DNA of 64,000 nucleotides from Rickettsiales bacterium. Its GTDB lineage: Bacteria > Pseudomonadota > Alphaproteobacteria > Rickettsiales > UBA8987. Of the stretch, positions 42,653 to 50,537 are shown in pieces. The stretch spans positions 17,358 through 81,357 of the forward strand of contig JAHDCD010000005.1 of NCBI GenBank assembly GCA_020630095.1, read 5' to 3'. The notes beneath the pieces are model-generated. The model was not told the origin of the DNA. It saw only the letters and a list, made by a program, of their open reading frames with translations, and ran no database searches. A program made the position numbers and the translations under genes. Numbering within the stretch: the first letter of the stretch is position 1; each line of letters opens with the position of its first letter.

Positions 42653-43393
42653 ATGGCTGGAAGATTACTAACAATTATTATCGCAATCATCGCTGGTTTT
42701 GCTGGTGCGTTTGGTTACAATAAATTTTTTGCTGGCGAAAGTGCTAGTACAGGTTCTGCGGGTGGTTCATCTGAGGCAGACATTAGAGCATTCTTAAAGG
42801 AAAATCCTTTAGAAATTTATAATTCAGTAATTGCTGGTCAAGGTGAGTTACAAAAACAAAAAGATAGAGCGGCTAAAGAGGCCGTTAAAAGTAACTTAAG
42901 TGAATTAGAGGGGGGTAACTCTCCTGTATTTGGCAATCCAAAAGGTAAGAATATTGTTGTTAAATTCTCTGACTATAACTGTGGTTACTGCAAAAAAGCA
43001 GGTGCTGTTGTAGCTAAGCTTGCGGAGAAAAGGGATGATATTAAAGTGGTGGTTAAAGATTATCCTATTTTAGGTTCTGGCTCTACTATTGCATCAAAAG
43101 CAGCACTAGCTGTTCATGATAAATTTGCTGATAAATATGAAGAGTTCCACTTTGCTTTATTAAAAACTGGTGGTCGTACTTTAGAGGGTGTTTTAGTTGC
43201 CGCCGATAAAGTTGGCATTGATAGAGGTGAGCTTAAAGCTATCTATAATGATTCAAAATACCAAGATCAGTTAAATGAGAACTTAAGATTGGGTCAATTA
43301 ATTGGTGTAAATGGTACGCCAGCTTTCGTTGTTAATGGTGAATTTGTGCCAGGTTATTTAGACGAAAATAGAATGGCTGATTTATTAGATTAG
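42653..43393 (+). CDS. DsbA/Com1-family thiol-disulfide oxidoreductase
   Basis: A 246-residue exported thioredoxin-fold protein. It has an N-terminal membrane or signal helix (RLLTIIIAIIAGFAGAFGY), a thioredoxin segment with the active site CGYC in FSDYNCGYCKKAG near residue 113, and the cis-Pro loop VNGTPAFVVNG near 222. Family members make or shuffle disulfides in periplasmic proteins. The ribosome binding site AAAGGAGTATTTATAAA is strong, suggesting high expression. A series of hairpins follows the stop codon. Confidence 0.88.
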   Translation: MAGRLLTIIIAIIAGFAGAFGYNKFFAGESASTGSAGGSSEADIRAFLKENPLEIYNSVIAGQGELQKQKDRAAKEAVKSNLSELEGGNSPVFGNPKGKNIVVKFSDYNCGYCKKAGAVVAKLAEKRDDIKVVVKDYPILGSGSTIASKAALAVHDKFADKYEEFHFALLKTGGRTLEGVLVAADKVGIDRGELKAIYNDSKYQDQLNENLRLGQLIGVNGTPAFVVNGEFVPGYLDENRMADLLD

Positions 43394-43426
43394 ATTTTAA
43401 CTTTCTTAGATAGGTAGAATTAAATA

Positions 43427-43448
43427 AGGGGCTGATTTCTCAGCCCCT
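43427..43448 (+). terminator. Hairpin after the DsbA-like gene
   Basis: AGGGGCTGA and TCAGCCCCT form a perfect 9-bp stem with a TTTC loop, 34 bases after the stop. No T run follows, so it may be a 3' stabiliser rather than the end of transcription. Confidence 0.55.
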
Positions 43449-43469
43449 CGGTCTTACTCACAATTTACA

Positions 43470-43491
43470 CATTACCGCACTACCAGTAATG
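43470..43491. other. Short hairpin in structured intergenic region
   Basis: CATTAC and GTAATG form a 6-bp stem with a 10-base loop. It is the second of several consecutive inverted repeats between two convergent genes. Confidence 0.35.
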
Positions 43492-43496
43492 CTAAG

Positions 43497-43532
43497 GTTA
43501 ATAAGGTATAAAAATATTAACCTATTTCTTTT
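43497..43532 (+). terminator. Intrinsic terminator-like hairpin with T-rich tail
   Basis: GGTTAATA and TATTAACC form an 8-bp stem with a 10-base loop, followed by TATTTCTTTT. This is the best candidate for the end of the DsbA-like transcript. Confidence 0.5.
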
Positions 43533-43548
43533 GGAGCTACGTGCTCCA
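43532..43548. terminator. Hairpin TGGAGC-TACGT-GCTCCA
   Basis: A perfect 6-bp stem with a 5-base loop, followed on the plus strand by GTTTT. Further inverted pairs TTTAGG/CCTAAA (43551-43573) and ACCCA/TGGGT (43573-43587) come directly after it. Confidence 0.4.
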
Positions 43549-43588
43549 GTTTTAGGGGGGTGTAAAGCCTAAACCCATACATTGGGTC

Positions 43589-44017
43589 TTAAGCTAACTT
43601 TACTCCTTTATGAAATACTTCTACTGCGGGTATTTCAGTGTTAGGAATTTCTTTATTTAAAGCATCACCTAATGCTTTATTAGTGGCAGCCATTCTTAGG
43701 GCTTCTTGCCAGTTATATATTCTTTCTTCTTTTTCTTCCTGACGCGTATGGTGAGAGGTAAGAAGGTCAATTTCTTCACCTTGGTGATATAAGAAACCTG
43801 CTAAACCAAGCTCAAGTTCAGTGAAGTTGTTTTCATCAATATTATCTTCTTCGTATGTGTATTGAGATAAATTGCCTTCGATCATTTCACCATCTGCGTG
43901 AAGAGAGATTTCTTCAGTGATAGCCTTTAAAGCTGAAGGGTTGATAATTTCGATAGCACGAACTTGTTTAATAAATTCGCAAATGCCCATAATTACTGAT
44001 TTGTGATGTGTATCCAT
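43589..44017 (-). CDS. Unknown 142-residue cytosolic protein
   Basis: An acidic, mostly helical protein without signal peptide or membrane segment. It begins MDTHHKSVIMGICEFIKQVR; the middle (NNFTELELGLAGFLYHQGEE) and the end (NTEIPAVEVFHKGVKLA) do not remind me of a family. It is alone on its strand, convergent with the DsbA-like gene and divergent from leuD. A perfect CtrA-like box lies 110 bases upstream, so it could be cell-cycle controlled. Normal start codon and codon use suggest a real gene. Confidence 0.75.
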   Translation of the reverse strand: MDTHHKSVIMGICEFIKQVRAIEIINPSALKAITEEISLHADGEMIEGNLSQYTYEEDNIDENNFTELELGLAGFLYHQGEEIDLLTSHHTRQEEKEERIYNWQEALRMAATNKALGDALNKEIPNTEIPAVEVFHKGVKLA

Positions 44018-44126
44018 GTTACTTACCTAGTTTTTCTGTACGATTACTTATCGTAGTTAATTAGTTTTTATTTTTTGTAGATTCTGGATTGAATCAACTC
44101 ACAAACAAGAAATTACCCCTATTAAG

Positions 44127-44141
44127 TTAACAAAGTGTTAA
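44127..44141. promoter_or_regulatory. CtrA-like box upstream of an unknown gene and leuD
   Basis: TTAACAAAGTGTTAA fits TTAA-N7-TTAA exactly, and the surrounding GTTAAC repeats extend the symmetry. It lies between the divergent gene at 44017 and leuD at 44207. Confidence 0.45.
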
Positions 44142-44206
44142 CAAAATTAAGTTTTTTTAAAAAAGTTTTGGGTTTAATTTTTAAAGCCTTTTTGTATAAG
44201 GGTTTC

Positions 44207-44812
44207 ATGGATAAATTTAATAAATTAACTTCGGTTACTGCTCCATTAAATATTGATAATGTGGATACGGACATGATTATTCCGAAGCAGTTTTTAAAAA
44301 CTATTAAGCGTACGGGCTTATCGGAAGGGCTTTTCTTTGAAATGCGTTATACCGAAGATGGTATTCGTGTGGATGACTTTATTTTGCATAATGCGCCATA
44401 TGATAAGGCTAATATATTAGTATCAGGTGAGAATTTTGGTTGTGGTTCTTCGCGCGAGCATGCGCCATGGGCATTATTAGACTTCGGCATACGTTGTGTT
44501 ATTGCGCCATCATTCGCGGATATATTTTATAATAATTGCTTTAAGAATGGCATTTTACCTATCGCGTTGCCGGAAGCTAAAGAGATGTTAAAGGAAGCTT
44601 TAGATAATGAGTTAGAGCTTACAATTGATTTAGAAGAGCAGAGAGTAATATCGGGCAATAAGGTTTATGATTTCGAGATAGATGAATTTAAGAAGCATTG
44701 CTTGCTTAATGGTCTTGATGATATTTCTTTATCTTTGCAGAAGGCGGATCATATTGATTCATATGAAAGTGATGCCAAAGCTAGAACGCCTTGGTTGCAC
44801 GAGGCTGTTTAA
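44207..44812 (+). CDS. leuD: 3-isopropylmalate dehydratase, small subunit
   Basis: The swivel-domain partner of LeuC. The 201 residues from the ATG at 44207 begin [20 protein letters not shown] and show [12 protein letters not shown] and the substrate loop [14 protein letters not shown]. The frame is open back to a GTG at 44135, but those 24 residues are not typical of LeuD and overlap the CtrA-like box. Its TAA overlaps the ATG of the LolC/E gene by one base, an unusual pairing. Confidence 0.95.
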   Translation: MDKFNKLTSVTAPLNIDNVDTDMIIPKQFLKTIKRTGLSEGLFFEMRYTEDGIRVDDFILHNAPYDKANILVSGENFGCGSSREHAPWALLDFGIRCVIAPSFADIFYNNCFKNGILPIALPEAKEMLKEALDNELELTIDLEEQRVISGNKVYDFEIDEFKKHCLLNGLDDISLSLQKADHIDSYESDAKARTPWLHEAV

Positions 44813-46056
44813 TGTTAAAGTCATTTGAAAGAAAAATAGCGTTGCGCTATGTTAAGCCCTCAAAGAAGCAGGGGTTCTTATCATTAATTTCTATATTATC
44901 GTTTTTAGGGATAACTATTGGTGTTGGTACATTAATAATAGTTATGGCAGTTATTAATGGCACTAAGGACGAGCTGAAGAGCTCTATTATTGGTGTTGAT
45001 TCTCATATTACTATTAACCCGAAATTTGAGAATTTTATAACTGATTATGAAGGTGCCTCAGTTAAGGCTGAAGAGAATGATAATGTTGAGTTAGCTATGC
45101 CGTTAATTAATGGTACTGTGTTGGCTAATGCTAATGGCGGTTATAATGTGGTGCAAGTGCAGGGTGCGCGTGCCAGTGATTTTGAGCGTAACTCAAAGAT
45201 ATCTGATAAAATAACGCAAGGGCGTTTATGGAAGGCGGATAATGAATCATCTATTGTTATTGGTGACATATTGGCGCGTAAATTGCGCCTTAATTTGGGT
45301 GGTACGTTAAGGCTGGTTAGTCCGCAAACAACATCTACTTTCTTCGGTGGTGTGCCAGTAATTAAAGATTTTGAAATAGTTGGTATATTTAAAACGGGCA
45401 TTAATCAGATTGATAAGTCGATAGTATTTATACCTTTTGATTTCGCCAAAATTTACTTTGAAGCAAGTGGCGCATCTAGTGTGAAGGTTTATTTAAAAGA
45501 TTCTAATTCGCTTGATGCGGATAAAGCGGATATTGAGGGTAAGTTTGATATCGCGTATCATGTATCTTCTTGGAAGGATGATTATAAGGACTGGTTTGAA
45601 ACGATTGAAACGCAGGGCAATGTTTTCTTTATTATACTCTCACTAATTGTGCTTATTGCGGCGTTTAACATTATTTCATCAATGGTTATGCTGGTTAACG
45701 CGAAGCAGAAGGAGATATCTATATTGCGTACCATTGGTGCAAGGCAGGGTTCGGTATTGCGTATATTTATATTTACCGGTGCGATAATTGGTGTGCTTGG
45801 CACAATATTTGGTTTCGCGTGGGGTTATTTATTTGCTACTAATATAGATTCAATTCGTATGTGGTTGGAATCTATAACAAGGCAGAACTTGCTTGCTGCG
45901 GAATTTTATTTCCTATCATCGTTACCGGCTAAGGTAGATAATTACGATGTTGTGCGCGTGGTTATAATGTCGCTTGGGCTTTCGTTTTTAGCGCCTATTT
46001 ATCCTGCACTAAAAGCCTCTAGGCAGAATATTGTAGATGGCTTGAAGTATGAATGA
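44812..46056 (+). CDS. lolC: Lipoprotein-releasing ABC transporter permease LolC/LolE
   Basis: A 414-residue inner-membrane protein of the system that hands lipoproteins to LolA. Four membrane helices fit the family: one near 25-50 (SILSFLGITIGVGTLIIVMA) and three after about 270, with a periplasmic domain of about 220 residues between. ISSMVMLVNAKQKEISILRT near 290 is the typical ABC-permease coupling segment. The ATPase LolD usually follows, but here repeats follow instead. The start at 44812 overlaps the leuD stop (TAATG). Confidence 0.9.
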   Translation: MLKSFERKIALRYVKPSKKQGFLSLISILSFLGITIGVGTLIIVMAVINGTKDELKSSIIGVDSHITINPKFENFITDYEGASVKAEENDNVELAMPLINGTVLANANGGYNVVQVQGARASDFERNSKISDKITQGRLWKADNESSIVIGDILARKLRLNLGGTLRLVSPQTTSTFFGGVPVIKDFEIVGIFKTGINQIDKSIVFIPFDFAKIYFEASGASSVKVYLKDSNSLDADKADIEGKFDIAYHVSSWKDDYKDWFETIETQGNVFFIILSLIVLIAAFNIISSMVMLVNAKQKEISILRTIGARQGSVLRIFIFTGAIIGVLGTIFGFAWGYLFATNIDSIRMWLESITRQNLLAAEFYFLSSLPAKVDNYDVVRVVIMSLGLSFLAPIYPALKASRQNIVDGLKYE

Positions 46057-46091
46057 TAGGTGTTAGGTATTAGGTTTGAGGTGTTAGGGAG
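46057..46091 (+). repeat. Imperfect tandem TTAGG-type repeats after lolC
   Basis: TAGGTGTTAGGTATTAGGTT followed by TGAGGTGTTAGGGAG consists of degenerate 7-8 base units. As at 32200, the tandem is followed by GGGAG, then ATTTGTCATT and a palindromic repeat. Confidence 0.5.
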
Positions 46092-46095
46092 ATTT

Positions 46096-46126
46096 GTCAT
46101 TGCCCGACTTGATCGGGCAATCCATC
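46096..46126. repeat. Half palindromic repeat, GTCATTGCCCGACTTGATCG type
   Basis: GTCATTGCCCGACTTGATCG followed by GGCAATCCATC folds into a hairpin (TTGCCCGA / TCGGGCAA). Only one end of a GTCAT...ATGAC element is present, so it may be truncated. Confidence 0.6.
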
Positions 46127-46222
46127 AACCAATATTTTGTTCTTGGCTGAAATTGATTTAAGTATTTACTTACTTTGTTCCACGGCAAATGCTAAGATTT
46201 TTAAAGGGTTAATTTTATTAAC
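46127..46222. other. Noncoding spacer in the lolC-ankyrin gene gap
   Basis: The gap between lolC and the ankyrin gene is 565 bases. It is mostly repeats, listed separately. This spacer and 46508-46582 are AT-rich with no coding frame or RNA gene that I can see. Confidence 0.5.
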
Positions 46223-46376
46223 TTTCCAGAATATAGAAAATCTAAAATTTCAGAAAATCTCTAAAAAATAATGTTTTTAGTACTTCAAACACAAAATATC
46301 CTTGTATTTCAATAGCGCTTAGGATCTATCCGTTAGAAATAGCTTCAAAAAACGTTGAAAAATGGGCATTTTTTGG
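46223..46376 (+). repeat. 154-bp dispersed intergenic element, copy 2
   Basis: It aligns with 30875-31028 along its full length, sharing TTTCCAGAATATAGAAAAT, AAAATCTCTAAAAAATAAT and AAAAAACGTT in the same order and spacing. The right end is again A-rich followed by CATTTTTT. It is followed after eight bases by a CGTCATTGCGAG-family repeat, whereas copy 1 is preceded by one. Confidence 0.7.
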
Positions 46377-46384
46377 ATTTCTTT

Positions 46385-46507
46385 GTCATTGCGAGGAGCG
46401 TTAGCAGAGCCTGTGCCGGACTTGATCCGGTATGGCAATCTATTAAGAGATCTTTATGTTAGGTTAGATCAGTTGATGGATCGCTTCACCTAAAGGTTCG
46501 CGATGAC
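46385..46507. repeat. CGTCATTGCGAG palindromic repeat, copy 4
   Basis: A ~123-bp element beginning GTCATTGCGAGGAGCG and ending GATGAC, with an inner GCCGGACTTGATCCGG hairpin that belongs to a different repeat type. It looks like a mosaic of two repeat families. Confidence 0.8.
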
Positions 46508-46582
46508 GTGTTGGCAGATTTACAATGTGTTTAGGTTATATTCTATACTCTAAGCCTCCGGAAGGTGGAGTTATGATTTTCT

Positions 46583-46598
46583 TTAATTTAAATTTAAC
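46583..46598. promoter_or_regulatory. CtrA-like box upstream of the ankyrin gene
   Basis: TTAATTTAAATTTAAC fits TTAA-N7-TTAAC exactly and ends 24 bases before the ATG. The spacer itself is only A and T, so a chance match is quite possible. Confidence 0.3.
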
Positions 46599-46621
46599 TA
46601 TTGAGTGATAATCTGTAATTT

Positions 46622-48379
46622 ATGTCAGACAATGAACATATGGATTTTGAGTTTCTTAAGCTGGACTATAAAAGTTTTCTTAGAGGTGCTAATCCAGGAG
46701 AGGCTTTTAAAATATTAGATTCTATAGATGATCCAAAGCAAAAAGCAGAGGTGATATTTTTAGCGGGTTATAATGAATGGACCGCTCTTCATTATGCTGC
46801 AATGCATAATAATTATAATCTGTGTAAGCAAATATTAGAAACTGCACCAGAGAGCATAAAGGAAAAGTTTATATTTTTAGTTGATGAACGAGGGGTGACA
46901 GCTTTTCAAGAGGCTGCGGAGAGAAATTATTATGCTATATGTAAATTAATACTAGAGCATGTGCCTCAGGATAGAAGGGAGGCTCTAGTATGTTCAGCTT
47001 CTAATATTGGAGATACAATTATTCATCATGCAACTCAAGAGGGTGATTATGAATTGCTTGGGTTTATATTGGAAACTCTATACTCGGATAATAATATACA
47101 GGTAGATGAAGAATTAGTTAGGGTAATTGCGGATTCTAATGATTTTCTAAGAAATTTATCTGAAAAAGTTATAATCTTGAAATTATTTATTGATTATCCA
47201 GAGCTTAATTTTTTAGCGCAACGCGAGAAAGCTAGGCTTAAAGGCTATTTGCTGCAAGCTATGAATGATGTAGGTTTGGGTTTTCTTGATATGCTTGAAT
47301 TCTCAAAACTTGATCATGAAAAAGGAGGTTTGCCAAAATACTTAAGTAACAGAGAAACCTTAACTGCGTGGGATCCACCTTTTACAACAAGTGATGGAGA
47401 AAATTTTTATGATCATGAGGTGGAAATAGACGGTGAAAGAAGAATTATTAGATTTCAGGGTTTAGTATCATCAGATGATTTGATGGAAATGACTAATATT
47501 AGTAGAGAGCTTACTAATAATGGCATCGAAACTCTTTGTACAGGAACTCACGGTCAGCATAGTAATTGTGCTGCGGGTAATACTAGATATATAGCGATAA
47601 TTGAACTTGATGAGAAAGATCAAGAGGTAGAATGGGGGCATTATAGGGGTGGTATAAATTTATCTTATAATGATGGTGAATATAGTATTTACAGTATTTT
47701 TGATATGGAGAACAGAAGGTATGTTGAGCCATATAATTTTATTGCGGAGGCCTTCTTGGAACATAATAATTTTAAAGGTGTAGTAGCATCTGATAATATT
47801 CCTAAATGGGGTTTTAATGATAATACTCCAAAAGTTTTAGTTAATGATGATGCTAAAGAAACAGAGCAAAGTTTTGATGATAATAAAGATATTACTAGGC
47901 AGGAAAGAATGGCGGGTTCAGAGATAACAGAAGCTAATTTTATAGATAAATTAAGATTTTTAATAACTCATAGAGCCTTGCCAATAGAGGGGGAGGCAAG
48001 GGAGTATCAAACCTTGTTGGGCAAGAAGAAGCTTGAGCGGTTATATTTAAAGAATTTAGAGCCTTTGGATCCTAAGAAAACTTTAGAACAGGAGTATAAT
48101 GAAGCTAAAGAGAATGGTGAAGAGTATAGAGGATTTAGTACATCAAAACCTTTTAACTTAGGTAAGAAGGCTAATAGATTAGTTACTGTAAATGAGGGTG
48201 AATTAATATCTAGTTTTTCGGCGGCTATAGATAGGGCGTTGGTAAAATTTATCGAAGAAGTGGTTAATAAGAGGTCTGTAGGTTCTAAAATTAATGTTAA
48301 ACCTCCTGCTGCAGAAGTTGCTCAAACAGGAATTGCCGCCTCGTTAGGGGTAGAAAATGACGGTGCAGAGGTGGGGTAG
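46622..48379 (+). CDS. Ankyrin-repeat protein, candidate effector
   Basis: A 585-residue protein without signal peptide or membrane segment. Residues about 25-165 hold three or four degenerate ankyrin repeats (for example YNEWTALHYAAMHNNYNLCK and GDTIIHHATQEGDYELLGFI). The rest, about 400 residues, is not recognised; it includes TGTHGQHSNCAAGNTRYIAI near residue 308. Residues 420-560 are charged and partly helical. Isolated position among repeats, very AT-rich codons and eukaryote-like repeats suggest an acquired host- or prey-interaction gene. No secretion signal is visible by eye. Confidence 0.75.
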   Translation: MSDNEHMDFEFLKLDYKSFLRGANPGEAFKILDSIDDPKQKAEVIFLAGYNEWTALHYAAMHNNYNLCKQILETAPESIKEKFIFLVDERGVTAFQEAAERNYYAICKLILEHVPQDRREALVCSASNIGDTIIHHATQEGDYELLGFILETLYSDNNIQVDEELVRVIADSNDFLRNLSEKVIILKLFIDYPELNFLAQREKARLKGYLLQAMNDVGLGFLDMLEFSKLDHEKGGLPKYLSNRETLTAWDPPFTTSDGENFYDHEVEIDGERRIIRFQGLVSSDDLMEMTNISRELTNNGIETLCTGTHGQHSNCAAGNTRYIAIIELDEKDQEVEWGHYRGGINLSYNDGEYSIYSIFDMENRRYVEPYNFIAEAFLEHNNFKGVVASDNIPKWGFNDNTPKVLVNDDAKETEQSFDDNKDITRQERMAGSEITEANFIDKLRFLITHRALPIEGEAREYQTLLGKKKLERLYLKNLEPLDPKKTLEQEYNEAKENGEEYRGFSTSKPFNLGKKANRLVTVNEGELISSFSAAIDRALVKFIEEVVNKRSVGSKINVKPPAAEVAQTGIAASLGVENDGAEVG

Positions 48380-48401
48380 AAAGGTATTTTCATATGGTAT
48401 T

Positions 48402-48734
48402 TTAAAAAGGCATTTTCATGCCAGGGGGAAGGCCAAGGCCGGATGTAGCTTCGGACATTTTAGCTTGAACTTCTTCTTCAGCCTTTTTCTTGGCATTATT
48501 AAATGCGGCTATAATAAGATCTTCTAACATTTCTAATGATCCCTCAAGATCGTCTTCGTCAATCGCTTCCGGCTTGATATTTAGCTTTTTAGCTTCGCCG
48601 CCACCAGTTACAGTAACTTTTACTAGGCCTGCGCCAGCCTCACCTTCAACTTCAATGTCGTTGGCCTTTTCTTGAGCTTCTGCGATTTTTGTTTGCATAG
48701 CTTGCGCTTGCTGCATCATTTTTTGTATATTCAT
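48402..48734 (-). CDS. ybaB: YbaB/EbfC-family nucleoid-associated protein
   Basis: A small dimeric DNA-binding protein. From the ATG at 48734 it is 110 residues, starting MNIQKMMQQAQAMQTKIAEA with the family core VEGEAGAGLVKVTVTGGGEA and a C-terminal GLGLPPGMKMPF. The frame extends to 48770 but those 12 residues lack family character. It is usually found with dnaX and recR; neither is in this window. Confidence 0.92.
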   Translation of the reverse strand: MNIQKMMQQAQAMQTKIAEAQEKANDIEVEGEAGAGLVKVTVTGGGEAKKLNIKPEAIDEDDLEGSLEMLEDLIIAAFNNAKKKAEEEVQAKMSEATSGLGLPPGMKMPF

Positions 48735-48836
48735 AAGGGTATTATTTAACGTAACGCGAAATATATTCAAGTGATTAAAGGGGTTGACTAGCTAGGCTTA
48801 GTTGGTGTATAAAGCTCGCTCAATTGAGATTTTAGT

Positions 48837-49004
48837 ATGGCGAAGAAGAATACAATTTTAGTAAAATTAGAAAGTACTGCTGGTACTGGTTACTTCCTTG
48901 TGAAGAGAAGAAACCCTAAGAAGCAGGAAGAAAAATTAGAATTCAAGAAGTACGATCCTCGTGCTAAAAAACACGTTCTGTTTAAAGAGAAGAAGTTAAA
49001 GTAA
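48837..49004 (+). CDS. rpmG: 50S ribosomal protein L33
   Basis: A 55-residue ribosomal protein starting at ATG 48837: [20 protein letters not shown] at the N-terminus and [17 protein letters not shown] at the end, matching alphaproteobacterial L33. It is the form without zinc-binding cysteines. TTGACTAGCTAGGCTTAGTT upstream may hold a -35 box. It is followed after 35 bases by rnd on the same strand. Confidence 0.95.
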   Translation: MAKKNTILVKLESTAGTGYFLVKRRNPKKQEEKLEFKKYDPRAKKHVLFKEKKLK

Positions 49005-49039
49005 TTTACTTTAGCTAATTAGCTTCATATTCATTTTAT

Positions 49040-49663
49040 ATGGCAAATTTTTTGTACCAAGGCGATTTACCGGCGGATGTAACGTTTGACGGCGATATTG
49101 CATGCGATACCGAAACTCGTGGACTTGATATTAGGCGCGATAGGTTATGCGTGGTTCAACTTTCAGATGGTAAGGGTGATGCACATTTGGTGCAGTTAAC
49201 TGAAGATCAGTATGAGACTTGTACTAATTTGAAGAAGGTTCTGGCGGATGAGTCTAAGCAATTTATTTTTCATTATGGGCGTTTTGATGTTGCTCAGATT
49301 TCATATTATTTAGGGATCGAGATCAAAAATATTTTTTGTACAAAGATTTCATCTAAATTAGCGCGTACATATACTAATTTACATGGTTTAAAAACTCTAG
49401 TGCGTGAATTTTGTGAGGTTGAGATTTCTAAGGCTCAGCAAACGTCTGATTGGGCTGGCACGCTTTCAAAGGCGCAAATTAGATACGCCGCATCCGATGT
49501 GTTATACTTACACCAGATTAGAGAAAAGCTTATTGCAATGCTAGAGGGTGTTAATCGTTTAGAGCTTGCAGAGGCGGCATTTAAGTTTTTACCTTATAGG
49601 GCGCAGTTGGATATTCTTGGTTGGGAAGAATCTGATATTTTTGCGCATTCAGATAAAAGATAA
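49040..49663 (+). CDS. rnd: Ribonuclease D-like 3'-5' exonuclease
   Basis: A 207-residue DEDDy exonuclease without the HRDC domain of E. coli RNase D, the short alphaproteobacterial form. The acidic residues are in DIACDTETRGLDIRRD (ExoI), FIFHYGRFDVAQISYYL (ExoII) and YAASDVLYLHQI (ExoIII). It is a candidate tRNA 3' trimming enzyme. The rnd-lptC order is conserved in alphaproteobacteria; lptC starts three bases after its stop. Confidence 0.92.
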   Translation: MANFLYQGDLPADVTFDGDIACDTETRGLDIRRDRLCVVQLSDGKGDAHLVQLTEDQYETCTNLKKVLADESKQFIFHYGRFDVAQISYYLGIEIKNIFCTKISSKLARTYTNLHGLKTLVREFCEVEISKAQQTSDWAGTLSKAQIRYAASDVLYLHQIREKLIAMLEGVNRLELAEAAFKFLPYRAQLDILGWEESDIFAHSDKR

Positions 49664-49666
49664 TCT

Positions 49667-50236
49667 GTGTTTAAGGTTATTAAATATTTAATAATTTTCG
49701 TTATACTTTCTATTATTGGCTACATTGCGTTGGAGCTTTACTTTTCAGCCGAAGAGCAAGAGCAGAATGATATTACCTTAAAAGAGCAATATTCAAAAGA
49801 TGATGTGGTTTCAGCTACCAATGTTTTGGTTAAGCCTACTATTATTTCAGAAGATGACTTGGGTAGGATGTTTAAGTTTACCGCGGAATCGGTTGAGCAG
49901 TTGGATGAGGTTGAGGTTCCTGTAGAATTGATAAAGGGTTTTATTGAGCTTAAAAAAGATACGAAGTTGAACTTTGAAGCTAATAAAGCACTATATAATT
50001 CAGAGCGCAATAGCTTGTCTATGGAAGGTAAGGTTGAGGTATCTTATGGGGGTATGCAGATATCTGGCGAAGATTTCTACTTAGATATAGAGGATAAAAC
50101 CTTGAGGTCAGATAATCCTGTGAAGGGTGAAAGTTCAGAGTTTGGAAAATTCTCGGCGGATAATTTGAGAATTGAGAATGAAGGGGCAAAAATAAAGGCG
50201 ACCCATGTTAATTTAACATACGAGTCGCCTTTATAG
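49667..50236 (+). CDS. lptC: LPS export protein LptC-like
   Basis: A 189-residue bitopic protein with one N-terminal membrane helix (YLIIFVILSIIGYIALELYF) and a periplasmic part with the beta-jellyroll strand pattern of LptC (NKALYNSERNSLSMEGKVEV, then YLDIEDKTLRSDNPVKGESS). It would bridge LptBFG and LptA. The start is GTG at 49667. Unlike the common rnd-lptC-lptA-lptB order, no lptA or lptB follows: a strong hairpin in its last codons ends the operon and rpsU lies convergent. Confidence 0.82.
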   Translation: MFKVIKYLIIFVILSIIGYIALELYFSAEEQEQNDITLKEQYSKDDVVSATNVLVKPTIISEDDLGRMFKFTAESVEQLDEVEVPVELIKGFIELKKDTKLNFEANKALYNSERNSLSMEGKVEVSYGGMQISGEDFYLDIEDKTLRSDNPVKGESSEFGKFSADNLRIENEGAKIKATHVNLTYESPL

Positions 50237-50240
50237 TTGT
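50192..50240. terminator. Bidirectional terminator overlapping the lptC 3' end
   Basis: ATAAAGGCGAC (50192-50202) pairs with GTCGCCTTTAT (50224-50234), with an inner palindrome ATGTTAA-T-TTAACAT. T-rich sequence follows on the plus strand (AGTTGTTTTTATT) and on the minus strand (TTTTTG), so it can stop both lptC and rpsU. The left arm and inner palindrome are coding for the last residues of LptC. Confidence 0.8.
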
Positions 50241-50253
50241 TTTTATTCAAGTA

Positions 50254-50448
50254 TTATAAATACTTACGTTGACGAACAGCTCTACGGATGCGCTTTTTAG
50301 TTTCTTGAGCTTCACGTACGCGCTCTTGAGATGGCTTCTCGAAATATCTACGAGATTTCATTTCTTTAAATACGCCTTCACGTTGCAACTTTTTCTTTAG
50401 AATTCTAATAGCTTGCTCAACGTTATTGTCTTTTACTGTAATATGCAT
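50254..50448 (-). CDS. rpsU: 30S ribosomal protein S21
   Basis: A 64-residue very basic protein: [20 protein letters not shown] at the start and [20 protein letters not shown] further on, matching S21. rpsU beside coq9 in divergent orientation is a conserved alphaproteobacterial neighbourhood. The leader between its promoter and ATG can form a hairpin (CCCTT...AAGGG). Confidence 0.95.
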   Translation of the reverse strand: MHITVKDNNVEQAIRILKKKLQREGVFKEMKSRRYFEKPSQERVREAQETKKRIRRAVRQRKYL

Positions 50449-50499
50449 AATTTTTATTCCTAACCCTTGCTTTGTAGCTAAGGGACTTGCTTTATCTGC

Positions 50500-50528
50500 A
50501 TTATATCATAAAAGTCAAGAAAATTGAA
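50500..50528 (-). promoter_or_regulatory. Candidate rpsU promoter
   Basis: On the minus strand TTCAAT (50523-50528) and a perfect TATAAT (50500-50505) are spaced by 17 bases. The predicted start is near 50493, leaving a leader of about 45 bases before the rpsU ATG. Confidence 0.5.
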
Positions 50529-50537
50529 GTGTTATAA

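Noticed and set aside
44135..44206. In-frame upstream extension of leuD, considered as a leucine leader peptide
   Set aside because: It has only five Leu in 24 codons and no stop before leuD, so it cannot act as a classical attenuator peptide; it also overlaps the CtrA-like box.
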